A stretch of 64,000 nt of DNA. Source: Deltaproteobacteria bacterium. GTDB taxonomy: Bacteria > Myxococcota > Kuafuiibacteriia > Kuafuiibacteriales > Kuafuiibacteriaceae. The stretch lies in contig JACKEN010000005.1 of assembly GCA_020632995.1 (NCBI GenBank), positions 124,001-188,000 of the forward strand. Reading direction: 5' to 3'. Made by a program: the position numbers and the translations under genes. The notes under the pieces were generated by a model. The model did not search any database. It was not told where the DNA came from and worked only from the letters and a program-made list of their open reading frames with translations. Shown piece after piece: positions 8,159 through 16,085 of this stretch; position 1 is the stretch's first letter, and each line of letters starts with the position of its first letter.

Positions 8159-9295
8159 ATGCGGCGGGCCAGCACCCTGGGGATCGTCTCCTTCGCCCTC
8201 ACGGCGTGCTTCCAGGCCCCCAGCTACGAAGATCGCCTCTGCTCCGAGCAGGAGCCCTGCCCCTCGGGCCTGACGTGCGTGGCCGGTCGGTGCTCGTCCG
8301 ACCTGCTGGTATCGGGCCAATCGGACGCGGGCTGGCCCGACGTGGTCGAGCAGGACGCGGGCGCGGTGGACACGGGCATGGCGCTCGAGGTCGTCGACGC
8401 GGGTGCGCCGGACGCCGGGTACGCGCCGGACGCGGGCGCGCCGGCAGACTCGGGGGTATCGCAGGACGTCGGAGTGGCGGACACCGGGGTGCCGGAGGAC
8501 TCAGGGGTGGTGGACTCTGGGGTTCCGGAGGACACAGGGGTGGTGGACGACGCCGGGGTTCCGGAGGACTCAGGGGTGGTGGACGCGGGCATCCTGGTGG
8601 ACTCCGGGGTGGTGGACTCAGGCATCCCGCTCGACGCGGGCGTGCCGCTCGACTCCGGGCTCCCGCTCGACGCTGGCGTCCCGCCCGACTCCGGCGTGCT
8701 GCCAGACTCCGGCGTGGCCTGCCCAGCCGCCTGCACCGGCGGCTGCGTCAATGGGGAGTGCGTGGTGCTCGGCGCCGGTGGGCTCACGACCTGCCCGCCC
8801 GGCGTCGACTGCCGGGTGATCTGCGACGACGTGACCGACTGCGACGCGGTGGACTGCGCGGGCGCGGCGACCTGCTCGGTGGAGTGCAGGCTGGGCTCCA
8901 CCTGCGACGGCGTGAGCTGTGGCCAGGCGTCGCAGTGCGACGTCGACTGTCGGGGCAACGACAACTGCGCCGGGCCGATCCAGTGCGCGCCGGGCAGCGC
9001 GACGTGCACCGTCACGTGCACGGGCGGTCACACCTGCCAGGGCCCCGTGGTCTGCGCTGGCGTGACGGACTGCAACCTGTTCTGCACCGGCACCGACGTC
9101 TGCGGCGGTGATCTGGACGGCACTGGGAGCACCTCCTTCGCGGCGACCTGCAACGGCGTCACCGCTTGCAGCGGCGACATCCTTGGCGGCACCGACACCA
9201 GCGTGGTCTGCACCGGCCCAGGCACCTGCGGCGGGGACATCCTCTGCGGCACCGGCGTCTGTGACGTGACCTGCTTCGGCGGCGCCTGCCCTTGA
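8159..9295 (+). CDS. Cys-rich lipoprotein with Asp-Ser/Ala/Thr-Gly repeat linker
   Basis: About 378 residues. A short signal peptide ends in the lipobox ALTAC. Next comes a small Cys module (RLCSEQEPCPSGLTC), then about 110 residues of a DSGV/DAGV/DTGV-type repeat linker (DNA roughly 8491-8719). The C-terminal ~190 residues have regularly spaced Cys, Thr, Gly and Asn resembling a Cys-stapled beta-helix. Such surface lipoproteins are common in Myxococcota and have no known function. The next gene is a clear paralogue with the same three-part plan, so this is a tandem duplication. The start at 8159 is preferred over the in-frame 8150. Confidence 0.75.
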   Translation: MRRASTLGIVSFALTACFQAPSYEDRLCSEQEPCPSGLTCVAGRCSSDLLVSGQSDAGWPDVVEQDAGAVDTGMALEVVDAGAPDAGYAPDAGAPADSGVSQDVGVADTGVPEDSGVVDSGVPEDTGVVDDAGVPEDSGVVDAGILVDSGVVDSGIPLDAGVPLDSGLPLDAGVPPDSGVLPDSGVACPAACTGGCVNGECVVLGAGGLTTCPPGVDCRVICDDVTDCDAVDCAGAATCSVECRLGSTCDGVSCGQASQCDVDCRGNDNCAGPIQCAPGSATCTVTCTGGHTCQGPVVCAGVTDCNLFCTGTDVCGGDLDGTGSTSFAATCNGVTACSGDILGGTDTSVVCTGPGTCGGDILCGTGVCDVTCFGGACP

Positions 9296-9311
9296 GGATC
9301 CAGCCGGATCC
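9296..9311. repeat. Small hairpin between the two paralogous lipoprotein genes
   Basis: GGATCC, AGCC, GGATCC directly follows the stop of the first lipoprotein gene. The arms are self-complementary and can form a six-base-pair hairpin. There is no T-run, so termination is doubtful. Confidence 0.3.
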
Positions 9312-9328
9312 CCAGTACCCTGCTCGCG

Positions 9329-10423
9329 ATGCGGCGGGCGATCCTGGCGGCGCTGATGTCCACCGTCGTGGCCGGCTGCACCCGAAGCCCCAGCTACGAG
9401 GGGCGCCTGTGCTCGGTGGCGGAGCCCTGCCCGGCGCCCTACGTCTGCGCGGCCGGGCGCTGCGCGGCGGCGCTCCCCGGCGACGACGCGGGAGCGCTGC
9501 TCGACGCAGGTCGTCGCGACGCAGAGGCCGATGACGCGGGCGCCCATGACGCCGAACCCCTCGACGCCGCTCAGCCTGACGCGGACGCGCCCGACGCGGA
9601 CGCCCCCGACACGGGCCCCGCCGACACCGGCGTGCTCCCGGACGCGGGCCCGGCCGACACCGGCGTGCTCCCAGATGCGGGCCCGGCCGACAGCGGCGCG
9701 CTCCCGGACGCGGGCCCCGCCGACACCGGCGTGCTCCCGGACGCGGGCCCGGTGGACTCCGGCGTGCCTTGCCCCGCGGGGTGCACCGCAGGGTGCACCA
9801 ACGGAGTGTGCGAGGTGTACGGGACCGGCGGCGACACCGACTGTCCGGTGGGAGTGACGGAGTGCGAGGTCCGGTGCGACGCGACCCACGGCTGTGCCCG
9901 TGTCCGGTGCAATGGCGCCGACCGTTGCACGGTGGCCTGCAGCGGCCAGACCTGCACCGACAGCATCTACTGTGGCGTGGCCACGTCCTGCCTGGTGAGC
10001 TGCCAGGGGCCTGGCTCGTGCACGGACTCGATCTACTGCGGCGCCAACGTGAGCGCCCCGTCCTGTCAGGTCGTCTGCGGGGGCGACAGCTCCTGCGCGG
10101 GGAACATCTACTGCGAGGACGCCGCTGACTGCAGCGTGGCTTGCCTTGGCGACAGCGCGTGTGGCGGCAACGTCTATGGAAATGGCGCCACCGAGATCAA
10201 CTGTGTGGCGCCGGGGGCGTGCGCTGGCTCGTTGCACTGTGGGGATGGCGCATGCAACGTGACCTGCACCCAGGGGGCGTGCGGCTCTGTGTATTGCGAG
10301 AACGCATGCGCCTGCGGGGTCACCTGCGTGAGCCCGTCGAGCTGCACGATCTACGACTGCGCGATGGGTTGCTCGGCGCCGAACCAGTGCCTGGACACCG
10401 GCGCCACATGTGATCGGTGCTGA
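9329..10423 (+). CDS. Cys-rich lipoprotein, paralogue of the preceding gene
   Basis: About 364 residues. Signal peptide with lipobox VVAGC; Cys module RLCSVAEPCPAPYVC closely matching the upstream gene; Asp/Ala/Pro/Gly-rich linker with four 11-residue repeats; then a Cys-rich C-terminal domain with repeated C-x-D/N-SIYCG turns suggesting a beta-helix. Likely anchored in the outer membrane with the domain exposed. Function unknown. It is separated from its paralogue by 33 bp and is probably co-transcribed. Confidence 0.75.
   Translation: MRRAILAALMSTVVAGCTRSPSYEGRLCSVAEPCPAPYVCAAGRCAAALPGDDAGALLDAGRRDAEADDAGAHDAEPLDAAQPDADAPDADAPDTGPADTGVLPDAGPADTGVLPDAGPADSGALPDAGPADTGVLPDAGPVDSGVPCPAGCTAGCTNGVCEVYGTGGDTDCPVGVTECEVRCDATHGCARVRCNGADRCTVACSGQTCTDSIYCGVATSCLVSCQGPGSCTDSIYCGANVSAPSCQVVCGGDSSCAGNIYCEDAADCSVACLGDSACGGNVYGNGATEINCVAPGACAGSLHCGDGACNVTCTQGACGSVYCENACACGVTCVSPSSCTIYDCAMGCSAPNQCLDTGATCDRC
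9617..9748 (+). repeat. Four tandem 33-nt units in the lipoprotein linker
   Basis: The coding sequence repeats an 11-residue unit (PADTGVLPDAG) four times; the third copy has two substitutions. The DNA copies are nearly identical, so copy number may vary by slippage. Confidence 0.8.
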
Positions 10424-10427
10424 TGGG

Positions 10428-10444
10428 CGGGACTCCGGGTCCCG
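10428..10444. terminator. Hairpin between convergent genes, weak terminator candidate
   Basis: CGGGAC, TCCGG, GTCCCG lies between a + strand stop (10423) and a - strand stop (10457), where a bidirectional terminator would be expected. No T-run follows on either strand. Part of the adjoining sequence, the 16-mer GGGTCCCGGGCCGGCG at 10437-10452, recurs at 19975-19990 in another convergent gap. Confidence 0.35.
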
Positions 10445-10456
10445 GGCCGGCGCGGA

Positions 10457-12283
10457 TCAGCTCACGTAGGGCAGGGGGTAGCCGTCGGCCTCGACCACCG
10501 CCTCGGCCAGGCGCCGCTTCATGGGCACCAGGGGCTGGGTCACGTCGAGGTGCAGGCGCTTCAGCTCCATGAAGCGGGTGTACTGGTCCTCGTCGGGGAA
10601 CAGCTCGACCACGATGCGCCGGGCCCGGGCCATGGCGTTCTCGTAGATCGTGTTGGCCGCGATGCTCGCGATGAGCCGGTGCAGCTCCGCCCGCTTCTCG
10701 GTCTCCTCGGCCTGGGCCTGCACCGCGCGGCGCACCACGGTGTCGATCGTGTAGGCGTCGATCACCATGTCGGCCAGCATCATGAGCTGCTCCTGCTCCT
10801 TCTCGAGCTCGGTCATCAGCTTCATCGCCGCGGTCGCGAGGGTGTAGGTGGTGGCGCGCCGCACCAGCTCTGCCAGCTGGATCTCCTGGGCCATGGGGCC
10901 ATCGCCCAGCGCGGGCACCGGTGAGGCGGCGCGGTGGAGCGAGTCCTGGATGCCCTGGGCCACCGGGAGGATGTTGAGCTGGCCCTTCATGGCCCGCTTC
11001 AGGAGCGTGCCGGGGATCAGCATCCGGTTGATCTCGTTGGTGCCCTCGAAGATCCGGTTGATGCGGCTGTCGCGGTACGCGCACTCGACGCCGTACTCGC
11101 GGCTGTAGCCGTAGCCGCCGTGGATCTGCACCGCCTCGTCGGCCACGAAGTCCAGGGCCTCGGAGCCGGAGACCTTCATGATCGAGGCCTCGATGTTGTA
11201 CTCCTCGATCGCCTCCACGATGCGCTGGCCGCGGTCCGGATCGTTCTTGTCGACCTTCGACATCGCGGCGTCCACGTTGCCGGTGGTGCGGTAGCTGGTG
11301 GACTCCACCATGTAGACCCGCACCGCCATGTCGGCCAGCTTCTGTTGGATCGCCTTGAAGTCCGACAGCGCGCTGCCGAACTGCTTGCGCTCCTTGGCGT
11401 AGCGGGCCGCCATCCCGAGCACGTACTTGGCCCCGCCCATCACCGCCACGCCGAGGCGCAGGCGGCCCATGTTCAGGATGTTGAACGCGATCTTGTGGCC
11501 CTTGCCCTCTTCGCCGAGCAAGTTGTCCTTCGGGATCTTCACGTTGTCGAAGGACATCGCGCAGGTGTTGGACCCGAGGATGCCCATCTTGGGCTCGTCG
11601 CGCCCGATGTCGAGGCCCTCGGCGTCGGCCGGCACGAGGAAGGCGCTGAACTTCTTGCCGTCGATCTTCGCGAAGACGGTGAAGACGTCGGCGATCTTCG
11701 CGTTGGTGATCCACATCTTGGACCCGTTCAGGATCCAGTGCTGGCCGTCGTCGGAGAGCTTCGCCACCGTCTTGGCGGCCAGCGCGTCCGAGCCCGAGCC
11801 CGGCTCGGTGAGGGCGTAGGCCCCGATCTTCGAGGCGTCGGCGAACTGGGGCAGCCAGTGGTTCTTCTGCGCGTCGCTACCGAAGAAGACGAGCGGCAGC
11901 ATCCCGATGCCGTTGTGGGCGCCGAGGGACACCGAGAAGCTCCCCTGCCGCGCCACCGCCTCGCTCACCAGGCACGAGGTGGTCTTGTCGAGCCCGAGGC
12001 CGCCGAAGGCCTCGGGGATGTCGATCATGTGCATCCCGAGCTCGCCCGCCTTGCGCAGGAGCTCGGGGATGAGGCCGGCCTCCTTGTGCTCGATCGCCTC
12101 GTGGCGGGGGACGATCTCCTTCTCCACGAAGTCCACCGCGGTCCGGTAGAACGCGCGCTGGTCCTCGTTGAGGCGCTCGGCGGTGAAGATCTCCTTGGAC
12201 GCCGCGGACTCCAGGAGGAAGCCGCCGCCGGGGAGGAGATCCTCGACGGGGAGGGCGGTGCTGGGCTTGGGCTTGGTATCCAT
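10457..12283 (-). CDS. Acyl-CoA dehydrogenase (very-long-chain/ACAD9-like)
   Basis: About 608 residues. It has the acyl-CoA dehydrogenase core: AYALTEPGSGSDA and WITNA of the middle beta domain, RKQFGSALSDFKAIQQKLADM of the C-terminal helical domain, and FEGTNEINR with the likely catalytic Glu at ~413. A C-terminal extension of ~170 residues beyond the core is typical of the VLCAD/ACAD9 branch. It should catalyse the first, FAD-dependent step of fatty-acid beta-oxidation. It stands alone, divergent from the PilZ-AMIN gene, with no hydratase or thiolase beside it. Confidence 0.9.
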   Translation of the reverse strand: MDTKPKPSTALPVEDLLPGGGFLLESAASKEIFTAERLNEDQRAFYRTAVDFVEKEIVPRHEAIEHKEAGLIPELLRKAGELGMHMIDIPEAFGGLGLDKTTSCLVSEAVARQGSFSVSLGAHNGIGMLPLVFFGSDAQKNHWLPQFADASKIGAYALTEPGSGSDALAAKTVAKLSDDGQHWILNGSKMWITNAKIADVFTVFAKIDGKKFSAFLVPADAEGLDIGRDEPKMGILGSNTCAMSFDNVKIPKDNLLGEEGKGHKIAFNILNMGRLRLGVAVMGGAKYVLGMAARYAKERKQFGSALSDFKAIQQKLADMAVRVYMVESTSYRTTGNVDAAMSKVDKNDPDRGQRIVEAIEEYNIEASIMKVSGSEALDFVADEAVQIHGGYGYSREYGVECAYRDSRINRIFEGTNEINRMLIPGTLLKRAMKGQLNILPVAQGIQDSLHRAASPVPALGDGPMAQEIQLAELVRRATTYTLATAAMKLMTELEKEQEQLMMLADMVIDAYTIDTVVRRAVQAQAEETEKRAELHRLIASIAANTIYENAMARARRIVVELFPDEDQYTRFMELKRLHLDVTQPLVPMKRRLAEAVVEADGYPLPYVS

Positions 12284-12312
12284 GGGTAAGACCGGACCGC
12301 ACCATCCACCCG

Positions 12313-12325
12313 CTCGATTTTCGAG
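12313..12325. promoter_or_regulatory. Palindrome in a divergent intergenic region
   Basis: CTCGA-TTT-TCGAG, a perfect five-base inverted repeat, lies in the 137-bp gap between the divergent acyl-CoA dehydrogenase and PilZ-AMIN genes. It is placed where an operator for either gene would be; no regulator can be assigned. Confidence 0.3.
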
Positions 12326-12420
12326 TCAACGCAGCGCGCCAGCGCGAGACGGCCGGCCACCGCCCCCTCTGGGGCGAAAAATTGGACCCCGGATCTCGGG
12401 TGGTGTTCCCTGGTCGCACC

Positions 12421-13941
12421 ATGTCGCAGATCAGCGGAGCCGCACTTCTGTCTGACTACTCGCGCCCCCCCCTGGGCGGGGACGCGGACCGGCGCCGGAG
12501 CGCCCGGGTCCCCCTGGCCCACCCGGTCCGAGTGGGGCCGCCGAAGGAGGCCCCGGAGGCCCTGGTGTCGGCCCGCGACCTGTCGGCGGACGGGATGTTC
12601 ATCGACGCCGATCGCCCGGTGCGGGTGGGGGCGCGCTTCTCGGCCGAGATCACCCTCCCGGACGGGCAGCAGATCTACGTGGCGCAGGCCGAGGTGGCCT
12701 ACAACCGCGAGCACCTCCACGGCGCCGGGTTCGGGGTCCACTTCGTGGAGATCGACCCGGTGGACCGGGCCCTGATCGAGGCCGAGGTGAACCGCTTCGT
12801 GCGGGCCGAGCTGGGCTCGACCACCCTCGTCCCCAGCATCATCGCGGCCCGCCCCGCCCCGGTCTCCGAGCTGCCGACCCTGGCCCCGACCCGCTCCATG
12901 CTCGAGGCGCGGGGGGCGAGCGACATCGACGGCCTCGAGGCGGTGATCTCGCTGCCGCCCGAGCCGAGCCTGGGCTCCGCGACGCCTGAGGCGCCGGAGC
13001 TCTCCACCGAGCTCGAGCATCCGGCCGAGGACCCGAGCGCGGGCCCCCTCGCGCACGGCCCGTGGGGGCGACGCTCGCTCGAGCTCTTGGACGACATCGG
13101 CGAGGACGACGTCGAGGACGAGGCGCACGACGCGCGGCGCGTGGCTCGGGCCCTGCCGTCGCGGCTCGGCCGCTACTTGCCCGGGGCCCTGGTGCTGGCC
13201 GGGCTCGGGGCGGTGGTCTCGGTGGCGATCGGCCTGCTCTTCGACAGCTCCGGCGAGGCGCTCGCGGTGGAGCCGGCCTCCTCGGGCGTGAGCTCGGGGA
13301 CCCAGGCGGTGCTGATGGGCGAGACGCAAGACGTCCTGCCGGTCACCCCCGCCCCCGAGGTGGATCCCGCCGCGCCCAAGAAGCGTCAGCTGCCGCCCCT
13401 CGTGCTGGTGGACGAGGCGTGGAACGGGGGCGGAGCGAAGGGCGCCGCGGCCGAGGCGGGCGCCGCAGCCCAGCCTGCGCCCGCGGCGAAGGCGCCTGCG
13501 CCGAAGGCGGAGCCCGCGCCCGTGGCGCAGGCACCCGCGACGGCGCCCGCCCCCGCGGTGAAGGCACCCGCGGTGGAGCCGGCGCCCGTCATGAAGGCGG
13601 AGCCCGCGCCCGAGGCGAAGGCCAAGCCCGCGCCCCGCGCCATGAGCGAGGCGGCCAAGGCCATCCTGGGTGAGGCGCCCGAGACGGTGACCCTGGCGGT
13701 GAGCCCCGGGGTGCGGGTGCTCCGGACCCACGTCCTCCACCAGCCGGAGCGCTTCGTGGTGGACCTGGTGGGCCAGGACGCCCCCCTCGCGGTCCCCGCG
13801 GGCCACGGCATCGTGTCGCAGATCCGGGTGGGCAAGCACCCCGAGTACACCCGCCTGGTGATCGACGTGCAGGCCCCCTTGCAGGCCGGTCAGGCCGAGC
13901 TGGTGGGCGGTCGCCTGCAGGTCACCCTGCACCCCCGCTGA
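12421..13941 (+). CDS. PilZ domain - transmembrane helix - AMIN domain fusion protein
   Basis: About 506 residues. Residues ~24-120 form a PilZ domain with the c-di-GMP signature RRxxR (RRSARVPL) and DLSADGMF. After an acidic linker, a single hydrophobic helix lies at ~253-275. A long Ala/Pro/Lys-rich linker (~330-410) then leads to a C-terminal AMIN-like domain (~420-506) with FVVDLVG and RLVIDV. AMIN domains target proteins to peptidoglycan in amidases and PilQ. The layout suggests a cytoplasmic c-di-GMP sensor tied through the inner membrane to a periplasmic wall-binding domain; that linkage is inference. It is followed 8 bp later by a CMD-family gene. Confidence 0.8.
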   Translation: MSQISGAALLSDYSRPPLGGDADRRRSARVPLAHPVRVGPPKEAPEALVSARDLSADGMFIDADRPVRVGARFSAEITLPDGQQIYVAQAEVAYNREHLHGAGFGVHFVEIDPVDRALIEAEVNRFVRAELGSTTLVPSIIAARPAPVSELPTLAPTRSMLEARGASDIDGLEAVISLPPEPSLGSATPEAPELSTELEHPAEDPSAGPLAHGPWGRRSLELLDDIGEDDVEDEAHDARRVARALPSRLGRYLPGALVLAGLGAVVSVAIGLLFDSSGEALAVEPASSGVSSGTQAVLMGETQDVLPVTPAPEVDPAAPKKRQLPPLVLVDEAWNGGGAKGAAAEAGAAAQPAPAAKAPAPKAEPAPVAQAPATAPAPAVKAPAVEPAPVMKAEPAPEAKAKPAPRAMSEAAKAILGEAPETVTLAVSPGVRVLRTHVLHQPERFVVDLVGQDAPLAVPAGHGIVSQIRVGKHPEYTRLVIDVQAPLQAGQAELVGGRLQVTLHPR

Positions 13942-13949
13942 GGCCGACG

Positions 13950-14567
13950 GTGCTGGACCCGCGCGATCAGCGGCTGGCCCGGCTCTTCGTGGCCATCGTC
14001 CTCGGGCGGTGGGACGAGGTGCGGGCGCTGAGGGCCGCCGCGCCCCCCGGCGAGCCGGACCGGGCGTGGCGGGAGGCGGTGCTCCAGGTCCACCTCTTCG
14101 CCGGCTTCCCGCGCCAGGTGGAGGCCTACGAGGTCCTCTCACAGGCGGGCGGGCTCGGTCCCCTCGATGCCGACGAGCACGCGGCGGAGCTCGACCTCCC
14201 CGAGCGGGGCCGGGCCCTGTTCGCGGACGTGTACGGCAAGAACGCGACCGCGGTGGAGGAGCGGCTGGTCATGCATCACCCCGACTTCGGGGCGTGGATC
14301 CTCGGGCACGCCTACGGGCGGGTGCTGTCCCGGCCCGGCCTCTCCGCCGCCCGGCGTGAGCTCCTCGCGGTGGGGGCGCTGGCCGCCACAGGGCAGGCAA
14401 GGCAGCTTGCGAGCCACGCCCGCGGCGCCATCCACTGCGGGGCCGATCCGGCCGAGGTCATGGCGGTGCTGGACGTCACCGAGGACCTCATCCGCCCCGA
14501 GCGGGTCATCGCGGCCCGCCACGTGATGGAGAAGTTCTCGAGCAGCCCCAAGCCTACTTCTTCTTGA
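13950..14567 (+). CDS. Carboxymuconolactone decarboxylase (CMD)-family protein
   Basis: About 205 residues, GTG start. The C-terminal half has the CMD pattern: RELLAVGALAATGQARQLASHARGAIHCGADPAEV. No CxxC pair is visible, so it is not an AhpD-type peroxidase reductant. The N-terminal ~90 residues are less conserved; the gene could equally encode a catabolic decarboxylase-like protein or one of many CMD proteins of unknown role. Its 3' end overlaps the 3' end of the convergent flippase gene by 14 bp. Contains an exact GCAAG-N4-CTTGC copy at 14397-14410. Confidence 0.72.
   Translation: MLDPRDQRLARLFVAIVLGRWDEVRALRAAAPPGEPDRAWREAVLQVHLFAGFPRQVEAYEVLSQAGGLGPLDADEHAAELDLPERGRALFADVYGKNATAVEERLVMHHPDFGAWILGHAYGRVLSRPGLSAARRELLAVGALAATGQARQLASHARGAIHCGADPAEVMAVLDVTEDLIRPERVIAARHVMEKFSSSPKPTSS
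14397..14410. repeat. GCAAG-N4-CTTGC palindrome, copy in CMD-family gene
   Basis: GCAAGGCAGCTTGC; gene frame GCA-AGG-CAG-CTT-GCG, a different phase from most copies. Confidence 0.8.
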
Positions 14568-15969
14568 GCTGGGCCTTGAGGCGCTTGGCGCTGAACAGGC
14601 CGGCCGGGATCAAGAACACCAGCCCGGTCACGATCGAAAGCCAGAGGTAGTCGTCCAGCCCGAGCAGTGGCGCGAGATGGATCGGCACCTGCGAGCCCAC
14701 CCCGCCCAGCACAAGGGCCAACAGCCCGAACTTCGCGTCCAGCTTGAAGGGGGACATCCCCGCCTTGGCCAGGGCATAGGAGATCGCAAGGTAGCCTGAC
14801 GCCGCCCCGAGGCAGGAGCCCAGGATGAGCCCCGGGAACTCGAAGAGGTAGAAGCCGCCGAGGGCGAGGACCACGGTGAAGACGAGCTTTATCGCGTTCG
14901 CGACCGCGAGGGGGCGCGAGATGCCCACCGCGAGCAGACCCCGGGACCACGCGTCGTGCTGGTAGCCGAACCAGGTGCCGATGATCGCCAGCTGGGTCAT
15001 CCAGCCCGCGTCCCGGAACTCCGGCTTGTAGACGAGGCCGAAGAAGGCGGGGGCCCACAGCACCAGGCCCAGGGTCACGAACAAGAGCAGCGGCAGCACC
15101 ACCGCGCGGGCCCGGTGGAAGCCGTCGGCCAGCTTGGAGCGGTCGGTGCGCGCGGCCTCGGAGAGGGCGGGGAGGATCACCGCGTTCACCGCCGGCCCGC
15201 CCACCGCGGTGGGGAGGGTGGAGAGCATCGTGGCCATGCCGAAGACGCCCAGGGTGCCGGTGTCGACCAGGCGGCCTGAGGCGAGCACCGCGAAGCGGTC
15301 GGCGAGGAAGGTGATCAGGGTGGAGACGAAGATCCACTGGCCGAAGGAGAGCAGCTCCTTCGCCGCGGTGGCCTCCCACTTGAAGCGGTTCCGGTGCCCG
15401 GGGATGAACGCGGAGATGAGGAGCGGGGTCGCGAGCACCGTCACGGACCCCAGCACCAGGGCCCACACCGAGCGATAGATGTACGCGTGGACCGCCATCA
15501 CCACCACGCTCAGGGCCTGGGCCCCCACCGTGATGATCATGAGCTTCTTCACCTCGAGGTGGCGGCGCAGGAGGTGGAGCTTGGTGGGCCAGAGGCCGCG
15601 GAAGAGGGTGCCGGTGGCGGCGAGGGGGATGAGGCTGGTGAGCTCGGGCGCCTTGAAGTACCAGGCCGCAGGCCAGGCTGCGAGGCACGCGAGCAGGAAG
15701 AGCAGGACCCCGCGGACGAACTGGATCGAGTACGCGGTGTCGAGGAAGGTGGGCTCCTCGCCCCGCTTGCTCTGGATGATGCTGGTCTCGATGCCCAGGT
15801 CGGAGATCATCTCCAGCCCGATCATCACCGTGTTCACCAACAGGGAGACGCCGAAGTCGTCGCGGGTGAGGAGCCGGGCCAGGATCACGTTGGAGCCCAG
15901 CCGGAGGATGTTCTTCAGGCCCTGCCCGACGATGGAGTAGAACGTCCCGCGGACGGTCTTGCTCCGCAT
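14554..15969 (-). CDS. Polysaccharide flippase, Wzx/MOP superfamily
   Basis: About 471 residues with some 12-14 hydrophobic segments. The N-terminus (TVRGTFYSIVGQGLKNILRLGSNVILARLLTRDDFGV) is typical of PST-type repeat-unit flippases, which move lipid-linked oligosaccharides across the inner membrane. ATG at 15969 is preferred; the in-frame extension upstream is Arg/Pro-rich and unlike the family. It belongs with the export lipoprotein, polymer co-polymerase and initiating transferase encoded at 18-24 kb. No Wzy polymerase could be identified with certainty nearby. Confidence 0.85.
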   Translation of the reverse strand: MRSKTVRGTFYSIVGQGLKNILRLGSNVILARLLTRDDFGVSLLVNTVMIGLEMISDLGIETSIIQSKRGEEPTFLDTAYSIQFVRGVLLFLLACLAAWPAAWYFKAPELTSLIPLAATGTLFRGLWPTKLHLLRRHLEVKKLMIITVGAQALSVVVMAVHAYIYRSVWALVLGSVTVLATPLLISAFIPGHRNRFKWEATAAKELLSFGQWIFVSTLITFLADRFAVLASGRLVDTGTLGVFGMATMLSTLPTAVGGPAVNAVILPALSEAARTDRSKLADGFHRARAVVLPLLLFVTLGLVLWAPAFFGLVYKPEFRDAGWMTQLAIIGTWFGYQHDAWSRGLLAVGISRPLAVANAIKLVFTVVLALGGFYLFEFPGLILGSCLGAASGYLAISYALAKAGMSPFKLDAKFGLLALVLGGVGSQVPIHLAPLLGLDDYLWLSIVTGLVFLIPAGLFSAKRLKAQLKKK

Positions 15970-16085
15970 GTTCTCTTGCGGACGAGGCGGGGCCTGGGAC
16001 GGCTCCGCGGTGTCCGTCGGCGCGGAGGGCTCCACCACTTCGCCGCGGAATAGCCAATCGCTCGCCTTCGGGCAACCTCGACGCC

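Noticed and set aside
5582..8320. Very long open frame on the - strand opposite carH, hemerythrin and PPK2
   Set aside because: High GC removes stops in the antisense frame; its translation is His/Arg/Pro-rich low complexity with no domain, while the + strand genes have clear motifs.
9617..9748. Tandem repeats considered as a CRISPR array
   Set aside because: Units are contiguous with no spacers, in frame, and encode an 11-residue linker repeat.
12348..12373. Hairpin CGCCCC-CTCT-GGGGCG next to an A-run as a terminator
   Set aside because: The T-run would precede the hairpin on the relevant strand, and both neighbouring genes are transcribed away from it.
14786..14799. Two-mismatch versions of the GCAAG palindrome (also 18993, 31505, 34659, 56413)
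   Set aside because: With two mismatches chance matches become likely at this GC content, so they were not counted.
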